This document shows positions 36,048 to 45,249 of a stretch of 64,000 nt of DNA, one piece after another. This stretch comes from Actinotalea subterranea (GTDB taxonomy: Bacteria > Actinomycetota > Actinomycetes > Actinomycetales > Cellulomonadaceae). Every line of letters begins with the position of its first letter. Position 1 is the first letter of the stretch. The translations under genes were made by a program, and so were the position numbers. The stretch lies in the NCBI RefSeq assembly GCF_008364845.1, contig NZ_VTTP01000002.1, forward strand, positions 248,001 through 312,000, in the 5' to 3' direction. The notes under the pieces were generated by a model that did not search any database, had not been told where the DNA came from, and saw nothing but the letters and a program-made list of their open reading frames with translations.

Positions 36048-36653
36048 ATGACCCAGCAACGGCCCAGGATCGGGGTGATGGGCGGAACGTTCGACCCCAT
36101 CCACCACGGCCACCTGGTCGCCGCGAGCGAGGCCGCCGCGGAGCTCGGGCTCGACGAGGTCGTGTTCGTACCGACGGGGCGCCCGTCGCTCAAGCAGCAC
36201 CCCGGCGTCACGGCGCCCGAGCACCGCTACCTCATGACGGTCATCGCGACGGCCTCCAACCCGCGGTTCACGGTGAGCCGCGCCGACATCGACCGGCCCG
36301 GCCTCACGTACACCGTGGACACTCTGCGCGACCTGAGGACCGAGCGGCCCGACGCCGACCTGTTCTTCATCACCGGCGCCGACGCCATCCAGCAGATCTT
36401 CACCTGGAAGGACGTCGACAGCCTGTGGTCGATGGCCCACTTCGTCGCCGTGACGCGGCCGGGCCACACCCTGTCCATCGAGCGGATCCCCGCCGAGGCC
36501 GTCACGCAGCTCGAGGTCCCGGCCCTGGCGATCTCCTCGACGGACATCCGTGCCCGGGCGCGGCACGGTGAGCCCGTCTGGTACCTGGTCCCGGACGGCG
36601 TCGTCCAGTACATCGCGAAGCACGGTCTGTATCGAGGTCATCAAGATGTCTGA
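36048..36653 (+). CDS. nadD: Nicotinate-nucleotide adenylyltransferase
   Basis: Adenylates nicotinate mononucleotide to deamido-NAD. The 201-residue protein has the nucleotidyltransferase motif [18 protein letters not shown] with the HxGH histidines, [27 protein letters not shown], and [13 protein letters not shown], the (S/T)xxxxR motif. ATG 36048 is chosen because GGAGGAAC lies at ribosome-binding distance. Overlaps the next gene by 8 bases. Confidence 0.95.
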   Translation: MTQQRPRIGVMGGTFDPIHHGHLVAASEAAAELGLDEVVFVPTGRPSLKQHPGVTAPEHRYLMTVIATASNPRFTVSRADIDRPGLTYTVDTLRDLRTERPDADLFFITGADAIQQIFTWKDVDSLWSMAHFVAVTRPGHTLSIERIPAEAVTQLEVPALAISSTDIRARARHGEPVWYLVPDGVVQYIAKHGLYRGHQDV

Positions 36654-39075
36654 GCAGTCGCCCACGGAGTGGGGCGAGCGCCGTCGACGCCGCGAGGAGG
36701 AGCGCCTCCGAGCGCTCGCGGCCCAGGAGGCGGCCGAGGCGAGGCAGCGCGAGGCCGCCGCGCCGGCGAGTGCACCGCCCTCGCCGGGTCGTCCCGTCCC
36801 CGTGAGCCACGCGGCCCCGCCGGCGGCGAGCCCGGCGCCCGCCGCGCGGCAGCCCTCGCGGCGCGAGCTGCGTGAGCAGGCCGAGGCCGCCGCGGCGGCA
36901 CGGGCCGCGCAGGCGAACGCGCCCGCAGCCCAGCCCGTCGCACCGCACAGTGCCGCACCGCACGCTGCCGCACCGCGCAGGGCCGCCCCCCACGCTGCCG
37001 CGCCGCGCAGCGCTGCACCACAGAGCGCTACCGCACCGCACGCTGCCGCACCGCACGCTGCCGCACCGCGCGGTGGGACCGCGCCGGCGCAGACGCCGCC
37101 GTCAGTGCCGGCCTCCCCGACGCCGCGCACGCACGCCGCGCGTGAGGCCGCCGCGACGCCCCAGGCGCGCGTCGCCTCGCCGGACGCCGGGGCGACGGAC
37201 CCGCAGCCGACTCCCCAGCGCCCGCTGTCGCGGCGAGCGCTGCGCGAGGCGAGCGGTGGTGAGCCCGATGGGGCCCAGCGGCGCACGCCGCAGGTGCAGC
37301 CGCCGGCCGTGACCGGCGGTGTCCGGCGCGTCGTGGCGGGTGGGCGTCTCTCGGGTGTCGAGCGCACACCTCAGCCGGGGGAGGCCTCCACCCGGACGGC
37401 GCCTGCGACGGGATCGCCGACGGCGGGCTCGTCCCCGGCGGTGCCGACCACCGCTCGGTCGACCGCCGCTCGGCCGACCACCGCAGGGCCCGCCGGCGCG
37501 AGGCCGTCCACCGCACAGCCGGCCGCGCCGGGGCAGAGCATGCCCGGCGCGCACACAGCGGGAGGCGCGACCACCGGCGCACCTCCGACCGGCGCACCCG
37601 GATCGGCCGGGCGGGCCCCGGCGGGTTCACGACCGGCGGTCCGGCCGTCGACGGCCGGTGCCCCGTCAGAGGACGGGCCCTCGCTCCTGTCTCCCCAGGC
37701 GCGGGCCGCGGCGGTCCGGGCGCAGGCGGCGCGCGCCCAGGCCGAACGCGAGGAGGCCGCGCGTCTCAACGCGGAGCGGGCGCAGGCGCAGCGCGCGGCG
37801 TCGGCGCGCACCGAGCAGGACAGGCCCTCGGGCTCGGACCCCCGGGGAGCCGCCGAGCGCGCGGCGGCCGAGCGTGCCGCGCGTGAGTCCGCCCGACGGC
37901 CAGAGCCCGGCACCCCGGCGGCTCGTCCCGCCGGGCCCCGGGAGAACGGCGCGGGACGAGACGCGGGCGGCTACGGCTGGGCGGGCGCAGCCGCGCCCCA
38001 GGCGCGGCGCCAGCGTGACCCCGACAGGGACACGTTCGCCGGGCCGAGCCCGGCCGTGCGTGCCGCCGAGGCCCCGCCCGTGCCCGCGGGCGCGGCGTGG
38101 CCGTACCCGACCCAGCCCGTCCCCGGCGAGCGTCCGACCGGGCCGGGCCCGACGCCCGGCTCGTACGCGGGGGCCCCGCACGCGTCGGCCCCGGCCTCGC
38201 AGACCCAGGCGCCGCGTCCGGACGCGACCTCCGGCGCGCGCGCCGACGCCGCCGGCCCGGGCCAGCACACGTCCCGGCCCGAGGTCGGTGCACCGGGCCG
38301 CCCCGTCAGCCAGCAGGGCGGCGCGCGCCCGACGCCGTCGCCGCAGGCCGCCACGCAGGCCATGCCCGCCTGGCAGCAGCCGTCGCAGTCCCGCCCGCAG
38401 CAGGTGCCCGCGCCGCGCATCCCGCACGGCGACGACGACGCGGAGGCGCCGCTGGTCCGCCCCTGGGCCGCCGACGCCGTCGCACCCGCGCCGGGCGCGG
38501 GCGGAGCCGTCGTCGTCCCGGCGAACCGTGTCCCGCGCGTGGGCCAGACGTTCGGGTCGGTCTCGATGCCCCGCCCGGGCGCCCCGGTGTCCGCGGCGAC
38601 GGGCGGTGCGGGGTCCGCGCCGTCGGGCTCCGCCCGTGGGACAGCCGTCGCGGAGGGACGAGCCGGCACCGTCACTGCCGACGCACCCGTGCCCACCGAG
38701 ACGCCCGTGCCCACCGAGACGCCCGTGCCCACCGAGACGCCCGTGCCCACGTGGGGGCACGTCGCCCCGGCCACGACGACGGCCTGGAGCCCGACGCCGC
38801 TCGCGACGCCCGAGGCGGCGGCCGACGCGGTGCACGCGGCGGGGGCAGCCGAGGCCGTCGAGGCGGACCCAGGTCAGGACGTCACCGAGGTGCGTCATCC
38901 CTACACGTGGCTCCACATGATCGTGCTCGTGCTGGTGGCGTTCGTCCTCGGCATGCTCATCTTCATGGTCGTGACCAACGACCCGCCCGACGAGACGGCG
39001 GGTGCTGCGGCGGACGTCCACCCGACGTCGTCCGCCCCGGCGCTCGAGGACGACGACGCCGACGCGGTGACCTGA
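36646..39075 (+). CDS. Large disordered protein with one C-terminal membrane segment
   Basis: An 809-residue protein I cannot assign to a family. Residues 1-45 are a charged helix ([20 protein letters not shown]). About 46-750 are low-complexity Ala/Pro/Arg/Gly sequence with shorter charged helices (around 345-425). Residues 755-776 are a membrane span ([22 protein letters not shown]), followed by a 33-residue acidic tail. With no signal peptide, the long part is probably cytoplasmic. It contains APHAA-type repeats (36940-37077) and an exact 18-base repeat (38689-38751). The ATG overlaps the nadD stop by 8 bases with GAGGT upstream, and rsfS follows. The reading frame is kept over 2.4 kb with coding-type third-position GC, so it is real, but its role is unknown. 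Confidence 0.72.
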   Translation: MSEQSPTEWGERRRRREEERLRALAAQEAAEARQREAAAPASAPPSPGRPVPVSHAAPPAASPAPAARQPSRRELREQAEAAAAARAAQANAPAAQPVAPHSAAPHAAAPRRAAPHAAAPRSAAPQSATAPHAAAPHAAAPRGGTAPAQTPPSVPASPTPRTHAAREAAATPQARVASPDAGATDPQPTPQRPLSRRALREASGGEPDGAQRRTPQVQPPAVTGGVRRVVAGGRLSGVERTPQPGEASTRTAPATGSPTAGSSPAVPTTARSTAARPTTAGPAGARPSTAQPAAPGQSMPGAHTAGGATTGAPPTGAPGSAGRAPAGSRPAVRPSTAGAPSEDGPSLLSPQARAAAVRAQAARAQAEREEAARLNAERAQAQRAASARTEQDRPSGSDPRGAAERAAAERAARESARRPEPGTPAARPAGPRENGAGRDAGGYGWAGAAAPQARRQRDPDRDTFAGPSPAVRAAEAPPVPAGAAWPYPTQPVPGERPTGPGPTPGSYAGAPHASAPASQTQAPRPDATSGARADAAGPGQHTSRPEVGAPGRPVSQQGGARPTPSPQAATQAMPAWQQPSQSRPQQVPAPRIPHGDDDAEAPLVRPWAADAVAPAPGAGGAVVVPANRVPRVGQTFGSVSMPRPGAPVSAATGGAGSAPSGSARGTAVAEGRAGTVTADAPVPTETPVPTETPVPTETPVPTWGHVAPATTTAWSPTPLATPEAAADAVHAAGAAEAVEADPGQDVTEVRHPYTWLHMIVLVLVAFVLGMLIFMVVTNDPPDETAGAAADVHPTSSAPALEDDDADAVT
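36940..37077 (+). repeat. 15-bp AP(H/R/Q)xA tandem repeat
   Basis: Nine units ([30 protein letters not shown], then after one extra codon [15 protein letters not shown]), consensus GCACCGCACGCTGCC, in frame. Confidence 0.85.
38689..38751 (+). repeat. Exact 18-bp tandem repeat encoding VPTETP
   Basis: GTGCCCACCGAGACGCCC three times without a mismatch plus a half copy. Perfect identity points to recent expansion and likely length variation between strains. Confidence 0.93.
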
Positions 39076-39100
39076 ACCCGCGCCCGGCCCACGGACGTGA

Positions 39101-39144
39101 CCGGGCAGGACCGCCGACCCACGACCTGCCCGGCAGAGCCGGGC
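39101..39144 (+). terminator. Two alternative hairpins before rsfS
   Basis: CCGGGCAGG (39101-39109) pairs with CCTGCCCGG (39125-39133); the alternative GCCCGGC (39128-39134) pairs with GCCGGGC (39138-39144). The two cannot form together, so this could be a terminator with a switch or simply a terminator. Confidence 0.4.
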
Positions 39145-39192
39145 GACGCAGAGCACCACCGTGACCACCACCCGAACGACGACAGGGGATCT

Positions 39193-39582
39193 GTGCCCGC
39201 CACCGACCGCGCACTGGACATCGCACTGGCAGCCGCCCGTGCGGCGTCCGGTCTCAAGGCCCAGGAGATCATCGCCCTCGACGTGAGCGAGAGGCTCGTC
39301 CTGACGGACGTCTTCCTCATCGCGTCGGCGACCAACGAACGTCAGGTGTCGGCGATCGTCGACGCGGTCGAGGAGGCGCTGCACAAGCAGGGCGTCAAGG
39401 CCATCCGCCGGGAAGGTGTCCGCGAGGCCCACTGGGTGCTGCTCGACTTCGGCGACGTCGTGGTGCACGTGCAGCACGCGGACGACCGCGTCTACTACGC
39501 GCTCGAGCGCCTCTGGTCGGACTGCCCGGTCATCGAGCTGCCCGAGGACGCGCGGGGCGGCGACGGCCAGGCCGACGCATGA
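39193..39582 (+). CDS. rsfS: Ribosome silencing factor RsfS
   Basis: A 129-residue protein that binds L14 and keeps ribosomal subunits apart when nutrients are scarce. ALKAQ-type motif GLKAQEIIALDVSERLVLTDVFLIASA, then VREAHWVLLDFGDVVVHVQHADDRVYYALERLW, the RsfS C-terminal signature. GTG start after AGGGGAT. Stop overlaps the phosphatase start (ATGA). The nadD-X-rsfS-phosphatase order is usual for actinobacteria. Confidence 0.95.
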   Translation: MPATDRALDIALAAARAASGLKAQEIIALDVSERLVLTDVFLIASATNERQVSAIVDAVEEALHKQGVKAIRREGVREAHWVLLDFGDVVVHVQHADDRVYYALERLWSDCPVIELPEDARGGDGQADA

Positions 39583-40277
39583 CGGCCCGCGCCGTCATCC
39601 TGTGGCGGCACGGGCGCACCGAGTACAACGCCGCCGCCCGCCTCCAGGGGCACACGGACATCCCGCTCGACGCCGTCGGTCGGTGGCAGGTCACCGAGGC
39701 CGCTCAGCACCTCGCGCAGCGCCACCGGCCCACGCGCATCGTCAGCTCGGACCTGGGGCGCGCCGTCGCGACGGCACAGGCCCTCGCCGACGTCGTCGGC
39801 CTCGAGGTGGCTGTCGACCCGCGCCTGCGTGAGCGCAGCTTCGGGGAGTGGGAGGGCCTCACGGCCGACGAGATCGCGGAGCGGTGGCCGGAGGCGTACC
39901 GGACGTGGCGTGCGGGCCGCGACCCGGAGCGCGCGGGCGCCGAGACGAGGGCGACGGTGGCCGAGCGCATGGTGACCGCGCTGTCCGAGCAGGCTGCGGC
40001 GCTCGGCGAGGACGACACCCTCGTGGTCGTGTCCCACGGTGCGGCGATCACCCTCGGCCTCGTCGCGCTCCTGGGGCTGGACCCGGCGGCCTGGCGGGGG
40101 CTGGGTGGCCTGCACAACGCGCACTGGACGCTGCTGCGCGGGAGCTCACGCAACATCGGGTCGGCCTGGTACATCGAGGCGCACAACCTCGGTCCCGCGG
40201 TCGCGGTCGAGGACTGGAACGCGGGCGTGCCCGTCGACGCCATGCCGAGCAGCACGGCCGACGCGATGCGCGCCTGA
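39579..40277 (+). CDS. Histidine phosphatase family protein
   Basis: A 232-residue phosphoglycerate-mutase-like phosphatase. The phospho-acceptor is H11 in LWRHGRTEYN; SSDLGRAVATAQ supplies the conserved arginine, RERSFGEWEGL the acidic residue, and VVVSHGAAI the second histidine. The family includes phosphatases for sugar phosphates and cofactors such as glucosyl-3-phosphoglycerate; the substrate here is not evident. Position after rsfS is conserved in actinobacteria. ATG overlaps the rsfS stop. Confidence 0.87.
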   Translation: MTARAVILWRHGRTEYNAAARLQGHTDIPLDAVGRWQVTEAAQHLAQRHRPTRIVSSDLGRAVATAQALADVVGLEVAVDPRLRERSFGEWEGLTADEIAERWPEAYRTWRAGRDPERAGAETRATVAERMVTALSEQAAALGEDDTLVVVSHGAAITLGLVALLGLDPAAWRGLGGLHNAHWTLLRGSSRNIGSAWYIEAHNLGPAVAVEDWNAGVPVDAMPSSTADAMRA

Positions 40278-40328
40278 GCCAGGGCGGCACCGGGGTGACC
40301 CGTGTGGCGGCGGTCACGGCGACGCGGA

Positions 40329-40359
40329 TTGGCTCTCGGGGCCCGGGTTCGCCTAGACT
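40329..40359 (+). promoter_or_regulatory. Predicted tRNA-Ala promoter
   Basis: TAGACT (40354-40359) as -10, with TTGGCT (40329-40334) 19 bases upstream as a weak -35; the tRNA begins 21 bases after the -10. Confidence 0.45.
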
Positions 40360-40380
40360 GCACGAGCCCTTCGGGGTGAT

Positions 40381-40453
40381 GGGGCTGTGGCGCAGCTGGT
40401 AGCGCACCTGCATGGCATGCAGGGGGTCAGGGGTTCGAGTCCCCTCAGCTCCA
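40381..40453 (+). tRNA. tRNA-Ala (anticodon GGC)
   Basis: A 73-base cloverleaf. The acceptor stem GGGGCTG/CAGCTCC contains the G3-U70 pair that identifies alanine tRNAs. D arm GCGCAGCTGGTAGCGC, anticodon stem CCTGC/GCAGG around loop ATGGCAT (anticodon GGC, reading GCC), T arm with GGTTCGAGT. The discriminator is A; CCA is not encoded (CCG follows). Confidence 0.97.
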
Positions 40454-40459
40454 CCGGTG

Positions 40460-40496
40460 AAGAGGCGGGACATCGTCGGTCGATGTCCCGCCTCTT
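40460..40496 (+). terminator. Terminator of the tRNA gene
   Basis: Perfect 16-bp stem, arms AAGAGGCGGGACATCG (40460-40475) and 40481-40496, loop TCGGT, followed by a short T-rich stretch. Confidence 0.9.
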
Positions 40497-40684
40497 TCGT
40501 CTGCCCGGGCAAGGGCGGCGCGGCGCGCCAGGGGGCGTGGGCGGGGGCGGCAGCGCTCGTGGACCGCCGCGCGTGGGCGCTCAGGGCGAGGTCAGCGCGG
40601 TCGTGGCGCGCGTCGAGGCGCCGGGGGGAGAGCAGCGCTTGGCCGGAGATGTCTCGACATGCGGACGCCCGCACCAGGTGGTGG

Positions 40685-40703
40685 TTAGGGAAGCCTTACC
40701 TTA
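40685..40703. promoter_or_regulatory. IdeR/DtxR-like iron box
   Basis: TTAGGGAAGCCTTACCTTA matches 14 of 19 positions of the TTAGGTTAGGCTAACCTAA iron box. It overlaps the -10 hexamer TACCTT (40697-40702), which sits 7 bases before the ATG of the siderophore transporter operon, so binding would block transcription when iron is plentiful. Confidence 0.8.
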
Positions 40704-40709
40704 AGCACC

Positions 40710-41591
40710 ATGCCCGCCTCTGGAAGCCCACGTCTCATCGCGACGGGTGTCAGCGCCGGCTACGGCTCGACCACAGTCGTCCACGAGGCGGACCTGTCCC
40801 TCGTCGACGGGCGCGTCACAGTGCTCATCGGGCCCAACGGCAGCGGCAAGTCGACGCTCCTGCGCACGCTCGCGGCCCTGCACCCGCGCCGGGGCGGCGA
40901 CGTCGGCGTGGGCGCGGACGGCGCGCGGGCCTCCCTCGACGCCCTGGGCCGGCGAGAGCTCGCACGGCGCCTCACCCTCCTCTCGCAGAGCCGGCCCACG
41001 CCGGGCGGCGTCACCGTCGGCGAGCTCGTCGAGTACGGGCGGCACCCGCACCGTGGCCGCTGGCGCACCGACGACCCCGACGGCCCCCGGGCCGTCACCT
41101 GGGCGATGGAGCTCACCGGCGTGAGCGACCTCGCGGAACGGCCGGTCGACGGGCTGTCCGGCGGCCAGCTCCAGCGGGTGTGGCTGGCCGCGTGCCTCGC
41201 GCAGGACACGCCGCTGCTCCTGCTCGACGAGCCGACCACGTTCCTCGACCTGCGCTACCAGGCCGAGCTGCTCGACATCGTCCGAGACCTCGCGGACGAG
41301 CACGGCATCGCCGTCGGGCTCGTGCTGCACGACCTCGACCAGGCGGCCGCGGTCGCCGACGAGGTCCTGCTGCTCGTCGACGGCCGGGTCGTGGCCGCGG
41401 GACCGCCGGAGGCGGTGCTCACCGCCGAGCACCTCAGCGCCGCCTACGGGGTCCCGGTCGAGGTGCACCGCGACCCGACCACCGGCCTGCTGCGCACCCG
41501 CGCCACGGCACGCCACCACCACCGCTCCCGGCAGGCCCCTGCCACGCCGGTCGCCCCCGCCCCCACCCCTTCCCACGAGGAGACCCGATGA
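40710..41591 (+). CDS. Iron-siderophore ABC transporter, ATP-binding protein
   Basis: FepC/FhuC-type ATPase, 293 residues, driving import of ferric siderophores. Walker A GPNGSGKST, Q-loop LLSQSRPTPGGVTVGELVEYGRHPH, signature LSGGQLQRVWLA, Walker B LLLLDEPTTFLD and H-loop VLHDLDQ are present. A His/Pro/Ala-rich tail of about 30 residues follows the domain. ATG 7 bases after TACCTT within the iron box, so probably leaderless and iron-repressed. First gene of a three-gene operon; its stop overlaps the binding-protein start (ATGA). Confidence 0.92.
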   Translation: MPASGSPRLIATGVSAGYGSTTVVHEADLSLVDGRVTVLIGPNGSGKSTLLRTLAALHPRRGGDVGVGADGARASLDALGRRELARRLTLLSQSRPTPGGVTVGELVEYGRHPHRGRWRTDDPDGPRAVTWAMELTGVSDLAERPVDGLSGGQLQRVWLAACLAQDTPLLLLDEPTTFLDLRYQAELLDIVRDLADEHGIAVGLVLHDLDQAAAVADEVLLLVDGRVVAAGPPEAVLTAEHLSAAYGVPVEVHRDPTTGLLRTRATARHHHRSRQAPATPVAPAPTPSHEETR

Positions 41592-42589
41592 GGATCACGT
41601 CCCGCGCAGCCGGCGCCCCGCTCGCCGTCGCGCTCGCCCTGGCGCTCGCCGCCTGCGGCACCACGGAGAGCCCGGCGACGGACGCGTCACCCGCCACGGC
41701 CGGGAGCGACGGCGACGCCGGCCCCGTGACCGTGACCGACGCCCGCGGGGTCGAGGTGACGCTGGACGGCCCGGCCGAGCGCGTCGCCGTCACCGAGTGG
41801 AACGTCGCCGAGTACCTCGTCTCGCTCGGCGCGCCGCCCGTGGGCGTCGCCGACGTCGAGGGCTTCACCACGTGGGACAGCACCGTCACGCTGCCGGACG
41901 ACGTGACCGACATCGGCAGCCGCGGAGAGCCGAGCATCGACAGCCTCGCCGCGCTCGACCTCGACGTCCTCTTCGTCACCGACTCCCTGGTCGAGGGCGC
42001 GATCGAGCAGATCGAGGCGCAGATCCCGGTCGTCGTCGTGCCCGGCGGCGACGCGTCGGACCCCGTCGGCGCGATGTTCGCCAACCTCGACCTCGTCGCC
42101 GAGGTGACCGGCACCCAGGACCGGGCCGCGGAGCTGCGTGCGGAGTACGACGACGCCGTGGCCGCGGCCCGCGAGGAGCTCGGCGACGTCTCCGGCGTCC
42201 AGGTGGCCTTCGCAGACGGGTACGACACGGGTGAGGCCGTCGTGATCCGGCCCTACACGGCCGGCTCCCTCGTCGGCGGCGTGCTCGCCGACCTCGGGTT
42301 CGCCGACGCCTGGTCCGCGGTGCCCGATCTGGAGAGCGACGAGGACTACGGCCTGGGCCAGGTGGACGTGGAGACGCTGGCCCACCTGCCTGCCGACACC
42401 CGCTTCTGGTACCCGGGCACGTCCGAGGCCAGCTCCGACGTCTTCGCCGGGGCCCTCGCCCAGAACGCCGTCTGGACCGCGCTGCCGTTCGCCTCCTCGG
42501 CGGTCGCCTTCGACGAGGGCATCTGGATGTTCGGCGGCCCCGAGTCCATGCTGCGGATCGTCGAGGGCGCGGTCGCCGCGGCCGGCTGA
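41588..42589 (+). CDS. Iron-siderophore ABC transporter, substrate-binding lipoprotein
   Basis: A 333-residue FecB/FepB-type binding protein. A signal peptide ends in the lipobox LAAC with Cys23, so it is lipid-anchored on the outside. The mature part has VTVTDARGVEVTLDGPAERVAVTEW, EPSIDSLAALDLDVLFVT and the C-terminal lobe DYGLGQVDVETLAHLPADTRFWYP. The class captures ferric siderophores; the ligand is unknown. Start overlaps the ATPase stop. Confidence 0.9.
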   Translation: MRITSRAAGAPLAVALALALAACGTTESPATDASPATAGSDGDAGPVTVTDARGVEVTLDGPAERVAVTEWNVAEYLVSLGAPPVGVADVEGFTTWDSTVTLPDDVTDIGSRGEPSIDSLAALDLDVLFVTDSLVEGAIEQIEAQIPVVVVPGGDASDPVGAMFANLDLVAEVTGTQDRAAELRAEYDDAVAAAREELGDVSGVQVAFADGYDTGEAVVIRPYTAGSLVGGVLADLGFADAWSAVPDLESDEDYGLGQVDVETLAHLPADTRFWYPGTSEASSDVFAGALAQNAVWTALPFASSAVAFDEGIWMFGGPESMLRIVEGAVAAAG

Positions 42590-42594
42590 CCACC

Positions 42595-44712
42595 GTGGCC
42601 GCATCCCTCACCCGGGCGCCTGCGCGCCCGTCCGGCACCCTCGTCGAGGTGCCGGACGGGCGCGCGGGTCGCCCCGGCCTCCGGCTGACGCTGCTGGTCT
42701 GCGGCCTCCTGGCCGCGCTGGTCCCGCTGGCGGTGTGGCACCTGACGCAGGGCACCTCCGACGTCGGCGCGGACGACCTGCTCGCCTGGCTGACCGGGGA
42801 CCTGGACGACGCGAGCCTGGCGACGGCCGTCGTGCTCGAGTCGCGGGTGCCGCGGCTCGCGGCGGCCCTCGTCGCAGGCCTCGCGCTCGGCGCGGCCGGC
42901 GCGACCCTTCAGTCGATCACCCGGAACCCGCTCGCGTCGCCCGACACCCTCGCGGTGAACAGCGGTGCGTACCTCGCGCTGAGCGTCGCGTCCGTCGTCG
43001 GGCTGCCGATCGCGTTCGCCGGCGACGTCGCGGTCGCGTTCGTCGGCGGCCTGCTCGCGGCGGGTGCCGTGCTCGCCCTCTCCGGCGGGACGCCGACCGC
43101 CGCGGGCACCCGCCTCGTCCTCGGCGGGACGGCGCTCGCGATGGCGATGGCGTCCGTCACGACGGCGCTGATCATCCTGCGCCCGATGGAGGCCCGGGGG
43201 CTCATCGCGTGGTCGGCCGGGTCGCTCGGTCAGAACGGGATGGGGACGGTGCGCTGGGCGCTGCCGCTCGTCGTCGCCGGCCTGGTGCTCGCCCTGCTCC
43301 AGGCGCGCCGCCTCGACCTGCTCGCCCTCGGCGACGACCACGCCGCCACCCTCGGCGTACCCGTGCGTCGAGCGCGCCTGGTCGCGCTGGTCACCGCGGT
43401 GCTCCTGGCGGCGACGGCGGTCGCGACGACCGGCCCGCTCGACTTCGTGGGCCTCGCGGCGCCCGCGCTCGTGCGGCTGCTCGTGCCCTGGGTGCCCGGC
43501 CTGCACCGGCACCGCGCACTGCTTCCCGCCTCCGGGCTCGCCGCGACGGTCCTCGTGCTCGCCGCCGACGCCGGGCTGCGCGCCCTCATCGGCCCGCAGG
43601 CGTCCGTCATGGTGCCCACGGGGACGATCACCGCCCTGCTCGGTGGGGCCGTCGTCGTGGCGGTCGCCCTGCGCCTGCGCTCGCGCAGCCTCGGCGGCGC
43701 GGTCGCCTCGCTGCCCGTGACGGGTGTCGGCGTGCGGCATCGCGGGGTGGTCGTCGCCGTCGCGGCGGCGGTCCTCGTGGCCGCGGCCGTCGCGGCCGTC
43801 CTGCTCGGCGACCGGGTGCTGCTCCTCGGTGACGTGGCCGTCTGGCTCAGCGGCGACGCCGGGCCGCTGGTCAGCGGGGTGCTCGGCACCCGGGTGCCAC
43901 GCGTCGTCGCCGCCGTGCTCGCGGGAGCCGCCCTCGCCGTCGCGGGAGCCGCCGTGCAGGCGGCCGCACGCAACCCGCTCGCCGACCCGGGGATCATCGG
44001 CGTCGCGGGGGGCGCGTCCGTGGGCGCGGTGCTCGTCGTGACGTTCGTGCCGCTCGCCGGGTTCTGGGCGCTGGCAGGCGCTGCCGGCCTCGGGGCGCTC
44101 GCCGCGTCCGCGCTGCTCTTCGCGCTCGTCGCGCGGCGTGGCCTGGCCTCCGACACGTTCGTCCTCGTCGGCCTGGGCATCGGCTACGTCACCACGGCCC
44201 TCGTCACGGTGCTCGTCGTGACGACCGACCCGTTCAATGCCGCGAAGGCCCTGACGTGGCTCGCGGGGTCGACCTACGGGCGCACCTACGAGCACCTCGT
44301 GCCGCTCGCGCTCGGCTGCCTCGTGCTCGTGCCCCTCGTGTGGGTGCAGCACCGGAGCATGGACCTCGTCTCGCTGGACGAGGACACCCCCCGGGTGCTC
44401 GGCCTCGCGCCGGGGCGGGCGCGCGCGACCCTGCTCGGCGCGGCGGTGCTGCTCACCGGCGTCGCCGTCGCGGCCGTCGGGCTCGTCGGGTTCGTGGGGC
44501 TGGTCGCCCCGCACGCCGCGCGGGCGCTCGTCGGCAGGCGGCACCGCGTGGCCGTGCCGCTCGCCGCGCTCCTCGGGGCGACGCTCGTGCTCGTCGCCGA
44601 CACCGTCGGGCGCACGGCCGCGGCCCCCACCCAGCTGCCCGCCGGCCTCGTCACGGCGCTGGTCGGCACGCCCTACTTCCTCTGGCTGCTGGGCCGCGCG
44701 GGCCGCCGCTGA
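42595..44712 (+). CDS. Iron-siderophore ABC transporter, fused double permease
   Basis: A 705-residue protein made of two FecCD permease units joined in one chain, as in FhuB. Each half has about ten membrane helices and the family motif: the first has ARNPLA-type ITRNPLASPDTLAVNSGA, DLLALGDDHAATLGV and GPLDFVGLAAPALVRLL; the second has AARNPLADPGIIGVAGGAS, DLVSLDEDTPRVLGL and GLVGFVGLVAPHAARAL. Both carry the conserved glycine of the coupling loop. No separate second permease gene is needed, which fits the three-gene operon. GTG start 6 bases after the binding-protein stop. Confidence 0.92.
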   Translation: MAASLTRAPARPSGTLVEVPDGRAGRPGLRLTLLVCGLLAALVPLAVWHLTQGTSDVGADDLLAWLTGDLDDASLATAVVLESRVPRLAAALVAGLALGAAGATLQSITRNPLASPDTLAVNSGAYLALSVASVVGLPIAFAGDVAVAFVGGLLAAGAVLALSGGTPTAAGTRLVLGGTALAMAMASVTTALIILRPMEARGLIAWSAGSLGQNGMGTVRWALPLVVAGLVLALLQARRLDLLALGDDHAATLGVPVRRARLVALVTAVLLAATAVATTGPLDFVGLAAPALVRLLVPWVPGLHRHRALLPASGLAATVLVLAADAGLRALIGPQASVMVPTGTITALLGGAVVVAVALRLRSRSLGGAVASLPVTGVGVRHRGVVVAVAAAVLVAAAVAAVLLGDRVLLLGDVAVWLSGDAGPLVSGVLGTRVPRVVAAVLAGAALAVAGAAVQAAARNPLADPGIIGVAGGASVGAVLVVTFVPLAGFWALAGAAGLGALAASALLFALVARRGLASDTFVLVGLGIGYVTTALVTVLVVTTDPFNAAKALTWLAGSTYGRTYEHLVPLALGCLVLVPLVWVQHRSMDLVSLDEDTPRVLGLAPGRARATLLGAAVLLTGVAVAAVGLVGFVGLVAPHAARALVGRRHRVAVPLAALLGATLVLVADTVGRTAAAPTQLPAGLVTALVGTPYFLWLLGRAGRR

Positions 44713-44760
44713 GACCCGCGTCCCCGCGCCGGGCTCCCCGGAGCGCCTGGGCGCGCAGGC

Positions 44761-45054
44761 TCACCAGTCCTTGGGCATCGACGCCTTGCCGTCGAGCCAG
44801 AGGCGGTCCGTCGCGTCGGCGTGCGTACCGTCCGAGCCGACGTGCGTGGCGCTGATGCGATCGCCCTTGGTGATGACGTGGACCATGGCCATCGCGTGGC
44901 CCCGTCCCAGGTCGTGCTCCTCCTTGAGCCACTCCACGATCGGGCCGGCCTTGGTGCCGGGGCCGAACCCGCGCTCGGTCGCCTGGGCCAGGAGCTGGCG
45001 CGGTGTGAGACCCGTCCTGGCCTCGATCGTGTCGAGGTAGGCCTGGAACGACAT
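44761..45054 (-). CDS. DUF4287 domain-containing protein
   Basis: A 97-residue protein, MSFQAYLDTIEARTGLTPRQL, then GFGPGTKAGPIVEWLKEEHDLGRGHAMAMVHVI, the DUF4287 signature found alone or fused to other small domains. Probably cytosolic; function unknown. ATG with GGAG upstream. On its strand TTGACG (complement of 45128-45133) could be a -35, but no good -10 follows. Convergent with the siderophore permease, divergent from the antiporter. Confidence 0.83.
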   Translation of the reverse strand: MSFQAYLDTIEARTGLTPRQLLAQATERGFGPGTKAGPIVEWLKEEHDLGRGHAMAMVHVITKGDRISATHVGSDGTHADATDRLWLDGKASMPKDW

Positions 45055-45249
45055 GTGCGTTCTCCGTCCGGTCGGTGGGCGCGGCGGCCGTCCCGGCCGC
45101 GTCGGCGGTGCGGTGCCGCTCGGTGCAGGCGTCAACGGTGTCGAACGCACGCCCTGGATGTCCAGACCGTCGTCGGGCGGCGCACGGCGCGATCCTCGTA
45201 GCGGGCAGAATGGGGAGCGGACCACCCGCGCCGACGCGAGAGGAACGCC

